Assembly (NCBI GenBank): GCA_030633365.1
Contig: DAOVSY010000227.1
Coordinates: 1-5,280, forward strand
Reading direction: 5' to 3'
DNA length: 5,280 nt
From: Spirochaetaceae bacterium
GTDB lineage: Bacteria; Spirochaetota; Spirochaetia; B11-G9
Shown in pieces: positions 1 to 5,280 of the stretch. The notes below the pieces were generated by a model. It ran no database searches, was not told where the DNA came from, and saw only the letters and a list, made by a program, of their open reading frames with translations. Made by a program: the position numbers and the translations under genes. Position 1 is the stretch's first letter. Every line of letters starts with the position of its first letter.

Positions 1-27
1 TATGAGGATACTAATGGACAAAAATAA
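1..27 (+). CDS. Possible 3' end of an upstream gene (8 codons)
   Basis: The frame entering from the left edge reads YEDTNGQK and stops at TAA 25-27. Eight residues cannot identify a family. The call rests on context only: the stop lies 11 bases past a good ATG at 14, the same short overlap style used by the genes downstream. If real, the operon begins upstream of this window. It could equally be non-coding sequence. Confidence 0.25.
   Translation, partial: YEDTNGQK
4..7 (+). promoter_or_regulatory. Shine-Dalgarno GAGG before the ATG at 14
   Basis: GAGG lies 6 bases before the ATG at 14 (spacer ATACTA), which is near-ideal spacing. It matters because it is the only good initiation signal in the first 140 bases, and it is in a different frame from the LamG coding sequence that follows. 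It supports a start at 14 rather than the TTG at 139. Confidence 0.45.
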
Positions 28-121
28 CTGGAAAAAATATTATTTTATAGCTCTCAGGTCCTCAATATTACAGCATAAATGCAGTAAGTTAAGTATAGAA
101 CTTTGTAATATACATATATAA
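14..121 (+). pseudogene. Short 35-codon frame, possible detached N-terminus of the LamG gene
   Basis: From ATG 14 the frame encodes a basic, mildly hydrophobic stretch beginning MDKNNWKKYYFIAL and ending CNIHI before TAA 119-121. It has a good Shine-Dalgarno but resembles no complete small protein I know. The next frame, used by the LamG gene, is free of stops from 109 onward, so the two frames overlap only at 109-121. Dropping two bases (one TA unit) or gaining one base there would fuse this stretch to a hydrophobic core (IIISFLFLTGSLFS) and then the LamG protein. The basic residues would then form the cytoplasmic n-region of a signal peptide or membrane anchor. That n-region, about 30 residues, would be longer than usual, which counts mildly against the idea. 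The alternative is a short leader ORF or chance. Confidence 0.35.
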
Positions 122-138
122 TAATATCATTTTTATTT

Positions 139-1593
139 TTGACAGGGTCTCTGTTTTCTCTTAACACTAATCTGAATATCGGAGGGGCAGCTGGTTGGGA
201 AAAAATTGATACATGGAACAATGTTGAAGAAATTGATGGGAAAAAAGGCTACACAAGTATAGGTCTGCAATCTGCAGTATATAACCCGGATGAATTAACA
301 GATCTTCTAATTCACTTTGATAATACTGACATAGCTGATTCTTCAGGGAATTATCTGGTTGAATCAAAGATAGAAAATACCCAAATTAAGAAATCAATAG
401 GAAGTAGTTCAGGAGTTTTTAGAGGTTCTGAAGAATCTATAATCCTTTATCCTGAATCAGGAGCAATATTTTCAGGAGCTGAGGTTCTGGATAATTTTTC
501 TATTGAGTTTTGGCTTAACCCTTCAAGATTTAGCGAAAACCCCATTTTAATTTCATATCAGGGAACTTTAAGGGATAAAAAAGGAAATATTGTGCCTCAG
601 GAATTATACTGTTCCATTGAAAACAGAAAACTTACCTGGAATATGAAAAATATTTTCTTTACAGAAGAAAAAAATACTAATATAGAATTACAGGGTCTAT
701 CCCCTATTATCCCGAATGTCTGGCACCATCATCTATTAAGATTTAACGGTTCATCAGGATTAATTGAATATCTTATTGATGGACAGTTGGAAGCAATACA
801 ATATGCCAGTAAAACTGGCACAGAAGACGGAACAATTTTCTTTCCCTTAATATCATCTAATAGCAGCAACCATCTAATAATAGGAAATAATTTTGTAGGC
901 TATATGGATGAACTGCGAATAACAAGAGACTTTATACAAAACCCTGTACTTAAAAGATATCAGGAGACATCAGGAAGTGCAGTATCACAAATAATTGATC
1001 TTGGCAGATCTTATTCAATACTTAAAAAAATTGCTGTTGAACATGAGATTCCAAAAGATAGTGCTATATTCTTCCATTACAATATATCGAATAATTTGGA
1101 AGTTATGTTTGACGAGACAAATTGGGTAGAATTTAATCCCCGGGAAATGTTTATCTCAAATAATAAAGGCAGGTATCTTCGTATAAAAATGGATATTGAG
1201 GCAGATGGAGAAGAAATAAGGACACCTTCAGTGTTTGAACTAAATATTACTTACGAAAAAAACCTGCAGCCTCTGGCTCCTTCCTTTTTTCATGGAACAG
1301 GAGGAGAAAGTTCAGTTACACTATCATGGCCAAAAATGAGTGAACCCGATATTGAAGGTTATCTTATCTACTATGGAACACAAAAAGGTATTTATTTTGG
1401 TTCAGAAGCTGTGGAAGGATCTTCTCCACTAATAGTACAGGGAAAGGAGATTTCAACTATAACTATACATGGCCTTGAAACCGGACAACTTTATCATTTT
1501 GCCTTAGCTGCTTATGATAGAGCAGGGATTGAATATCCCGGATCACTTTCTAAGGAAATAACAGTCAGACCAATAAGCCCGGTAAATAACTAA
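139..1593 (+). CDS. Probable exported LamG-like / fibronectin type III protein
   Basis: Residues are numbered from the TTG at 139. About 55-268 form a LamG (concanavalin A-like) beta-sandwich: opening strand DLLIHFDN, then FSIEFWLNP (120-128), NVWHHHLLRF (193-202), LIDGQL (212-217) and the closing GYMDELRIT signature (254-262). About 280-372 look like a second beta-sandwich (SQIIDLG, GRYLRIKMDIEADG, TPSVFELNITYE), comparable to discoidin-like or carbohydrate-binding domains. About 376-478 are a fibronectin type III domain (VTLSWP, DIEGYLIYYG, GLETGQLYHFALAAYD). Such proteins are usually secreted or surface adhesion or sugar-binding proteins; no catalytic motif is visible and the ligand is unknown. 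No lipobox or C-terminal anchor is seen. The start is doubtful: TTG 139 has no Shine-Dalgarno, there is no in-frame ATG, and the open in-frame codons 109-138 read as a signal-peptide core, so the true start may be ATG 14 with a frame break at 109-121. The stop overlaps the TPR start (TAATG). Confidence 0.82.
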   Translation: MTGSLFSLNTNLNIGGAAGWEKIDTWNNVEEIDGKKGYTSIGLQSAVYNPDELTDLLIHFDNTDIADSSGNYLVESKIENTQIKKSIGSSSGVFRGSEESIILYPESGAIFSGAEVLDNFSIEFWLNPSRFSENPILISYQGTLRDKKGNIVPQELYCSIENRKLTWNMKNIFFTEEKNTNIELQGLSPIIPNVWHHHLLRFNGSSGLIEYLIDGQLEAIQYASKTGTEDGTIFFPLISSNSSNHLIIGNNFVGYMDELRITRDFIQNPVLKRYQETSGSAVSQIIDLGRSYSILKKIAVEHEIPKDSAIFFHYNISNNLEVMFDETNWVEFNPREMFISNNKGRYLRIKMDIEADGEEIRTPSVFELNITYEKNLQPLAPSFFHGTGGESSVTLSWPKMSEPDIEGYLIYYGTQKGIYFGSEAVEGSSPLIVQGKEISTITIHGLETGQLYHFALAAYDRAGIEYPGSLSKEITVRPISPVNN

Positions 1594-4034
1594 TGTCTTT
1601 TAAAGATATTTTAAATAATTCTTACCAGGCTTTAGCTATAAGGGATTATGAAACTGCAGAAAAATATGCTCTGGAATTACTAAAATTTGATAATAAAAAA
1701 TCCGGAACATATCTTCTACTAGGGAATATCTACACAAAATCAGGACAAAATAAAAAAGCTATCCAGTATTTTCACAAATCGTTAGAACTTAATGATAATC
1801 CTGAAGCATATAATAATATTGCCATTAATTATCGAAAGCTGGGTAATTTACCAAAATCTTTATCCGCTATTAAAAAAGCCTATGCCCTTACACCGGAACG
1901 TCCGGATATTTGTTACAATATAGCTAATCTCTATAAGGAAACAGGTAATTTCAAAAATGCAGTGCTTTTTTATAAAAAAGCACTGGAATTACAACCGGAT
2001 TTTATACTTGTATATAATAATATTGGAACTCTTTATGATGAACATAAGGAACAGGAGACTGCAGTAAAGTGGTATAAAAAAGGTCTCGAAATAGACCCAA
2101 ATAACCCGACCCTGCACTATAACATTGGTGTAATTTATGAAACTCTAAATAAACTGGAAGAAGCTCTCCTTGAGTATAAAAGAGCTCTTAAAAGCAACCC
2201 TGGCTGGGTAGATGGACTTAATAACCTGGGAATTACCCTACAAAAACTTGGACGTTATGAAGAATCTGTAAATACATTTAATAATCTACTAAAAGTAGAA
2301 CCTGACAATGTTCAGGGTCATAATAATATTGCCGTGGTACTTATAAATTTAAAAAGGTTTGAAGAAGCAGATAATCATTTAAAAAAAGCACTTGAAATTA
2401 ATCCTGATTATTTCAGTGCATCCCTGAATATTACAAAAGTAAAAGAAGAGCTGGGAGAAAAAGATAAAGCAATAGAAACTCTGAGAGAACTTTTAAAAAG
2501 AGATCATAATAATACAGAAGTTCTTCTTCGACTTAGCAAATTACTTATGGATAAAGGTTCATTTACAGAAGCTTCAAAGCATATCCGCAGTTTGCTTAAA
2601 ATAAAACCTGACAGTTCCTGCGCTTACTTAATTCTTGGTACACTAAATCTGAGGTCAGGAAAAAAGAAAAGGGCCCTTACCTGCTTTAATCGTTCAATAG
2701 ATTTAAATCCCAACAATTATGAAGCACTATACCAAAGAGCTTTGATCTTTAGAGATATAGGAGATTATGCCAAAAGTGTTTCAGATCTTAGTACAATACT
2801 TGAAGATAATCCAAATTCTTATGAAAGCAGATTCCTTTTAGCAGAACTTTACCTAAAACAAGACCTTCCGGATCAGGCTTTAGAATTGTTTCTTCAGCTT
2901 TTGGATGAGTCAAATGAAAAAGAAGAAATACATACTGCACTTATTGAAACCTATAAAAAGATGGGAGATAAAGATTCTGCAATAAAATCACTTGAAAATC
3001 TAATTTCCCTTCAGGGAAATAGTGATAGATCTCAAAATATGGATCAAATGGATAAATCGCTGCAAGCCTATGATAAACTACTGGATGAATATGCTGAAGA
3101 ATATGAAAATCTATGGAACAGAAATTTAGAAGCATTTATTTCAATAACTTCCGAAGCCATGGAAGAAGATGGTGGGATCGAAGAGGAAAGTATAATTGTA
3201 GAAGCAATACCTTATTTCGATAATGAAATTGTACCAATTTTGGATATTGGAGGAATTGAACCGGTAATAGAAGTCAATGAAGAGGAAGAAATACTTAACC
3301 TTTCCGAAATGGAAGAGGAGCTTAATCTTCCAGATGAAGTTGAAATGGAAATGGAGAGAGAATTAAAACAAATAAGGGAAACTGCAAGAAAAGAAAGAGA
3401 GGCAGTCAATAATAGTGATCCAAATTCTCACGGAGGATCAGGTATACAATATGTACCAGTACCTTATCCTCAAAGCTTTCCACCAAATCAACCTGTTCCT
3501 GTTTACGTACAACCTCCACCTGTACAACCACCACCTGTGTATGTACAAGCGCCTGCTTATCCACCACCTCAAGTAGAAACACCAGAGGATGATATAATTC
3601 CAGAACCAGTAATTCTGGACTCTCAGATTCCTGAGCAAACTGAAGAAATTATTGAGCCATCACAGGATAAAGTCGAAGACGAATACCATGAAGAAAAAGA
3701 ATCCAACCCATCTAATCTTCTTGGATATCTGGAAGATCTGACAAAATTTCTACCAGACGAAAAAAGAAAAAATTTTGAAGCCAGTGATATGCATCTTAAA
3801 CTTGAAACACTTAGAGCAAAAATAAGCGGCAGGGAAAGTTTTTCAAGTAAAATAGATAAAAAACACATAATTCAACCCCAAAGAATTAAGACAAAAATTA
3901 CAGCAAATAAAGTTGAAAATACATTTAATTATATTGATAAACTTTCAACTTTTCTCCCGGATAAGGCAATTAGCTCTGCCATGAAAGACAGAATTCAGTA
4001 TATACTTAAAACCATGAGAAAAAATAATGAATAA
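1593..4034 (+). CDS. Large TPR scaffold protein with acidic, proline-rich and duplicated C-terminal segments
   Basis: An 813-residue protein with no signal peptide or membrane segment, so probably cytoplasmic. Residues 3-475 are about 14 tetratricopeptide repeats of roughly 34 residues with the usual Gly/Ala/Tyr and Pro positions (for example NIANLYKETGNFKNAVLFYK and the recurring ALELxPD, ALEINPD, SIDLNPN turns). TPR arrays bind partner proteins; no enzymatic domain is visible. Residues about 485-520 are probably helical (YDKLLDEYAEEYENLWNR), 521-605 very acidic then charged and coiled-coil-like (EEEEILNLSEMEEELNL), 620-660 proline/valine/tyrosine-rich and probably disordered, and 661-705 acidic again. 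The C-terminus carries two copies of a short FLPD-centred module (709-744, 777-810). The ATG shares one base with the LamG stop (TAATG) and no clear Shine-Dalgarno precedes it, which suggests translational coupling. Its end overlaps the HDOD gene by 8 bases. The TPR call is firm; the role as a scaffold is inference. Confidence 0.95.
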   Translation: MSFKDILNNSYQALAIRDYETAEKYALELLKFDNKKSGTYLLLGNIYTKSGQNKKAIQYFHKSLELNDNPEAYNNIAINYRKLGNLPKSLSAIKKAYALTPERPDICYNIANLYKETGNFKNAVLFYKKALELQPDFILVYNNIGTLYDEHKEQETAVKWYKKGLEIDPNNPTLHYNIGVIYETLNKLEEALLEYKRALKSNPGWVDGLNNLGITLQKLGRYEESVNTFNNLLKVEPDNVQGHNNIAVVLINLKRFEEADNHLKKALEINPDYFSASLNITKVKEELGEKDKAIETLRELLKRDHNNTEVLLRLSKLLMDKGSFTEASKHIRSLLKIKPDSSCAYLILGTLNLRSGKKKRALTCFNRSIDLNPNNYEALYQRALIFRDIGDYAKSVSDLSTILEDNPNSYESRFLLAELYLKQDLPDQALELFLQLLDESNEKEEIHTALIETYKKMGDKDSAIKSLENLISLQGNSDRSQNMDQMDKSLQAYDKLLDEYAEEYENLWNRNLEAFISITSEAMEEDGGIEEESIIVEAIPYFDNEIVPILDIGGIEPVIEVNEEEEILNLSEMEEELNLPDEVEMEMERELKQIRETARKEREAVNNSDPNSHGGSGIQYVPVPYPQSFPPNQPVPVYVQPPPVQPPPVYVQAPAYPPPQVETPEDDIIPEPVILDSQIPEQTEEIIEPSQDKVEDEYHEEKESNPSNLLGYLEDLTKFLPDEKRKNFEASDMHLKLETLRAKISGRESFSSKIDKKHIIQPQRIKTKITANKVENTFNYIDKLSTFLPDKAISSAMKDRIQYILKTMRKNNE
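1960..1985. repeat. Perfect 26-bp palindrome inside the TPR gene
   Basis: The half-site CAGTGCTTTTTTA is followed directly by its exact reverse complement, with no spacer. It lies in the fourth TPR unit (coding for AVLFYKKALEL). The flanking bases (G1959, G1986) do not pair, so the symmetry ends there. The centre is T6-AT-A6 with G+C-bearing ends. No T-run follows, so it is not a standard terminator. Partly favoured by codons of the TPR consensus in an AT-rich genome; function unknown. Confidence 0.6.
3153..3407 (+). other. Acidic, coiled-coil-like segment of the TPR protein
   Basis: Residues 521-605 carry dense Glu clusters (EAMEEDGGIEEES, VNEEEEILNLSEMEEELNL) and end in an alternating acid/base helix (EMERELKQIRETARKEREAV). 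The last 30 residues have heptad-like spacing and could be a coiled coil. It separates the TPR array from the proline-rich linker. Its composition differs sharply from the TPR part, but the bases stay in frame and AT-rich, so nothing indicates insertion. Confidence 0.6.
3450..3572 (+). repeat. Proline-rich linker with a 15-bp tandem repeat
   Basis: Residues 620-660 of the TPR protein are almost only Pro, Val, Tyr and Gln (YVPVPYPQ, PVPVYVQPPP, VYVQAPAYPPP). Two adjacent 15-base copies at 3507-3521 and 3522-3536 (GTACAACC[T/A]CCACCT) differ at one base and each encode VQPPP; a looser third copy (VYVQAP) follows. This looks like recent unit duplication in an extended, unstructured linker. Polyproline stretches of this type can span distance or serve as docking sites; which applies here cannot be read from the sequence. 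Confidence 0.75.
3717..3824 (+). repeat. FLPD module, copy 1 (TPR protein C-terminus)
   Basis: Residues 709-744 contain the core GYLEDLTKFLPDEK followed by a predicted helix ending LKLETLRAKI. It aligns without gaps to residues 777-810, with a fixed offset of 68. The pattern is Y-[LI]-[ED]-x-L-[TS]-x-F-L-P-D, then about 14 residues, then L-x-T-[LM]-R. It looks like a pair of short helices joined at a Pro-Asp turn. I do not recognise it as a named domain. Confidence 0.65.
3921..4022 (+). repeat. FLPD module, copy 2 (TPR protein C-terminus)
   Basis: Residues 777-810 repeat the module of 709-744: NYIDKLSTFLPDK, then a helix ending YILKTMRK, three residues before the stop. The nucleotide sequences of the two copies have diverged clearly while the key residues (Y, L, FLPD, L-x-T-[LM]-R) persist, which suggests an old duplication kept by selection. 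A basic stretch (HIIQPQRIKTKITANK, 758-773) links the copies. Confidence 0.65.
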
Positions 4035-4896
4035 AGAAACAAGATTAAAACAAATTGCAGGATATATTAATAAAATGCCGAGCTTACCAATATCTGTTAC
4101 TAAAGTTATTGATATTTGTAACGATCCAAGGACATCACCAGCTGATTTAAACAGTGTAATACGTATCGATCCGGTGTTGATGGGTAATGTAATGAAACTT
4201 ATTAATTCAGCCTATTATGGCCTGTCAGACCAGGTAACATCACTTGTTCGTGCCATAATAATGCTTGGAATTAATACAGTAAAAAACCTGTCCTTATCTA
4301 CAGCAATACTGGGAACTATGAGTACAAAAGATCAGTTCCAGGCATTAAATATGGATGGCTTCTGGAGACATTCCCTATGTGTTGGAGCAGCTGCAAAACT
4401 TATTGCAAAACATATAAATGTGGATCAAAAAAACCTGGAAAGCTTTTTTATTGCAGGATTATTACATGATATTGGGAAGATACCTCTAAATAACATGCTT
4501 CCTACTGAATACCTTCATGCCATGAGTATATCTGATAGCAAACATCAATCTCTGGTAAAAAGCGAAATTGAAGCTATGGAAATAAATCACAGTGAATCAG
4601 GGCATTTAATAGTTCACTCCTGGAAACTTGGAGAAGAAATTAAAGATGCTGTAGTTTATCATCATTCACCGGAAAACTATGAAGGTAAAAATAAAGATAT
4701 TGTTTATGCTATTGCAGCTGCAAATTATTTTTCCAATTACTTTGAAATTGGATTTTCCGGGGACAGATATCCGGAAAGACCCCCGGAGTTTGTATTTGAG
4801 GCTTTGAATGTTACAATAGACTGGTTTGAAGATATTGAAGATATTGTTAATGAGGAAATTAATAAAGCAAAAATCTTCCTCAATCTGAAAAAATAG
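4027..4896 (+). CDS. HDOD domain protein with most HD metal-ligand residues kept
   Basis: A 289-residue stand-alone HDOD protein, the usual size for a single-domain member. The N-terminal helical part has the family hallmarks MPSLPISVTKVIDICNDP (17-34), IRIDPVLMGNVMKLINSAYYG (45-65) and the RAIIMLGINTVKNLSLS helix (75-91). The HD half contains FWRHS (H115), GLLHDIGK (H147, D148), NHSESGHLI (H188, H193) and VVYHHSPE (H212, H213). In HD-GYP phosphodiesterases similar positions bind a di-iron or di-metal centre; here the position where HD proteins usually have a late Asp (AD motif) reads AAN (Asn233). HDOD proteins generally act in signal transduction, motility or stress regulation, mostly as non-catalytic binding proteins, and no nucleotide or partner can be assigned here. 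The ATG at 4027 lies inside the TPR gene end (8-base overlap) with only a weak purine stretch before it, suggesting coupled translation. Confidence 0.95.
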   Translation: MNKETRLKQIAGYINKMPSLPISVTKVIDICNDPRTSPADLNSVIRIDPVLMGNVMKLINSAYYGLSDQVTSLVRAIIMLGINTVKNLSLSTAILGTMSTKDQFQALNMDGFWRHSLCVGAAAKLIAKHINVDQKNLESFFIAGLLHDIGKIPLNNMLPTEYLHAMSISDSKHQSLVKSEIEAMEINHSESGHLIVHSWKLGEEIKDAVVYHHSPENYEGKNKDIVYAIAAANYFSNYFEIGFSGDRYPERPPEFVFEALNVTIDWFEDIEDIVNEEINKAKIFLNLKK

Positions 4897-4898
4897 GA
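4895..4898 (+). promoter_or_regulatory. Shine-Dalgarno AGGA for the MBL gene, overlapping the HDOD stop
   Basis: AGGA at 4895-4898 shares its first two bases with the HDOD stop codon (TAG 4894-4896) and sits 7 bases before ATG 4906. This fixes the MBL start and gives it its own ribosome entry, unlike the TPR and HDOD genes, whose starts lie in overlaps with poor Shine-Dalgarno matches. Confidence 0.7.
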
Positions 4899-4905
4899 TT
4901 CTAAT

Positions 4906-5280
4906 ATGACTAAGATTAAATTCTGGGGAGTCAGAGGCTCAACACCTTGTCCTGGACCGGACACTGTTGAATATGGGGGCAATACAGCATGTATTGAACT
5001 TAGATTTGGTGAAGAAAACAGACTTGTAATAATTGATGCAGGTTCCGGAATAAGGGCTCTTGGTGATTTTATTATGAAGAACGATCTTCCAAAAGGTCCT
5101 TTAAAGATAGATATATTTATAACACATACCCATTGGGACCATATTATGGGTTTCCCTTTTTTTACACCAATTTATATTCCAGGAACAGAGATAAATATAT
5201 ATGGACCCGTAACCTACGAAGATGAAGGTCTGGATGAGATTATCGGCAGTCAGCTTAGATACAGATATTTTCCTATAAAA
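4906..5280 (+). CDS. Metallo-beta-lactamase fold hydrolase (N-terminal 125 codons, runs off the edge)
   Basis: The visible part begins MTKIKFWGVRGSTPCPGP, followed by YGGNTACIEL (23-32), LVIIDAGSG (40-48) and the metal-binding motif THTHWDH (73-79), which supplies H74, H76, D78 and H79 of the HxHxDH signature. This is the N-terminal half of an MBL-fold enzyme of the Lactamase_B_2 / PhnP-like type, a group that includes phosphodiesterases, RNase Z-like nucleases and cyclic nucleotide hydrolases. The GVRGSTP opening is common in a subgroup found near signalling genes. The substrate cannot be told. The remaining metal ligands (a later His, an Asp and a final His) fall beyond the window, so completeness is unknown. 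It has no signal peptide and is probably cytoplasmic. It lies 9 bases after the HDOD gene on the same strand, hence probably co-transcribed and possibly functionally paired with it. Confidence 0.93.
   Translation, partial: MTKIKFWGVRGSTPCPGPDTVEYGGNTACIELRFGEENRLVIIDAGSGIRALGDFIMKNDLPKGPLKIDIFITHTHWDHIMGFPFFTPIYIPGTEINIYGPVTYEDEGLDEIIGSQLRYRYFPIK

Noticed and set aside
117..122. Perfect -10 hexamer TATAAT ahead of the LamG gene
   Set aside because: No -35 match stands at 16-18 bases upstream (TATAGA or GTATAG) and there is no extended -10 TG. In such AT-rich sequence the hexamer is expected by chance, and the stretch may be coding.
139..167. TTGACA -35 hexamer at 139-144
   Set aside because: The best -10 at 16-17 bases spacing is TAACAC or TTAACA, a poor match, and it lies within the LamG coding frame. 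It is also the TTG start codon plus an Ala/Thr codon, so it is likely coincidence.
167..367. Minus-strand frame opposite the LamG N-terminus
   Set aside because: No recognisable domain or start signal; lies opposite the LamG opening strand and is best explained as shadow.
804..820. Hairpin TGCCAGT-AAA-ACTGGCA in the LamG gene
   Set aside because: A 7-bp perfect stem with 3-base loop, but it is inside a coding domain, has no following T-run and cannot be a terminator on this evidence. Codons for YASKTGTED explain it.
3438..3638. Minus-strand open frame opposite the proline-rich linker
   Set aside because: Its Trp/Arg-rich translation is the mirror of CCA/CCT/TAT codons in the proline-rich segment; no start signal and no family resemblance. 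Shadow of the TPR gene.
3623..3868. Minus-strand open frames over the acidic and C-terminal parts of the TPR gene (also 3212-3409 and 2941-3135)
   Set aside because: Ser/Leu-rich translations are typical reverse shadows of Glu/Lys-rich coding sequence; no ribosome binding site and they lie opposite a well-supported gene.
4737..4982. Minus-strand frame across the HDOD/MBL junction
   Set aside because: It spans two firmly supported + strand genes and their junction, has no domain signature, and reads as shadow.

Overview
The window is AT-rich (about one third G+C, judged by eye) and almost entirely coding on the + strand. It holds one tightly packed, co-directional gene set: a probable secreted LamG/fibronectin-III protein, an 813-residue TPR protein, an HDOD signalling protein, and the first 125 codons of a metallo-beta-lactamase (MBL) fold hydrolase that runs off the right edge. 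The AT-rich codon use, the overlapping gene junctions and the style of the LamG protein (a GG...W start followed by a DLLIHFDN strand) recall spirochaetes. That assignment is an impression from family resemblance and is weak; no marker gene is present.

Layout. Positions 1-138 are puzzling. Eight codons that may end an upstream gene stop at 27. A well-placed Shine-Dalgarno (GAGG, 4-7) and ATG (14) open a 35-codon frame that stops at 119-121. The LamG frame is open from 109 but has no ATG before its sequence becomes recognisable, and its only usual-type start is a TTG at 139 with no ribosome binding site. In-frame codons just upstream of that TTG read as a hydrophobic signal-peptide core. I therefore suspect that the true N-terminus starts at 14 and that the frame is broken between 109 and 121 (sequencing error, mutation or slippage in an ATATATA tract). 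LamG (139-1593) joins TPR (1593-4034) through TAATG, TPR overlaps HDOD (4027-4896) by 8 bases, and HDOD is 9 bases from MBL (4906 to the edge), whose Shine-Dalgarno overlaps the HDOD stop codon. There is no gap over about 110 bases and no RNA gene, mobile element, CRISPR array or convincing terminator.

How they may work together (inference). The junctions imply one transcript and linked translation. The LamG protein is probably exported and binds carbohydrate or protein at the surface. The TPR protein has no signal peptide and looks like a cytoplasmic scaffold: about 14 TPR units, an acidic charged segment, a proline-rich linker and two copies of a short C-terminal module around an FLPD motif. 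The HDOD and MBL proteins resemble regulatory or hydrolytic signalling components. The combination is not one I can assign to a named pathway. The duplicated FLPD module and the broken N-terminus of the LamG gene are the most useful leads.
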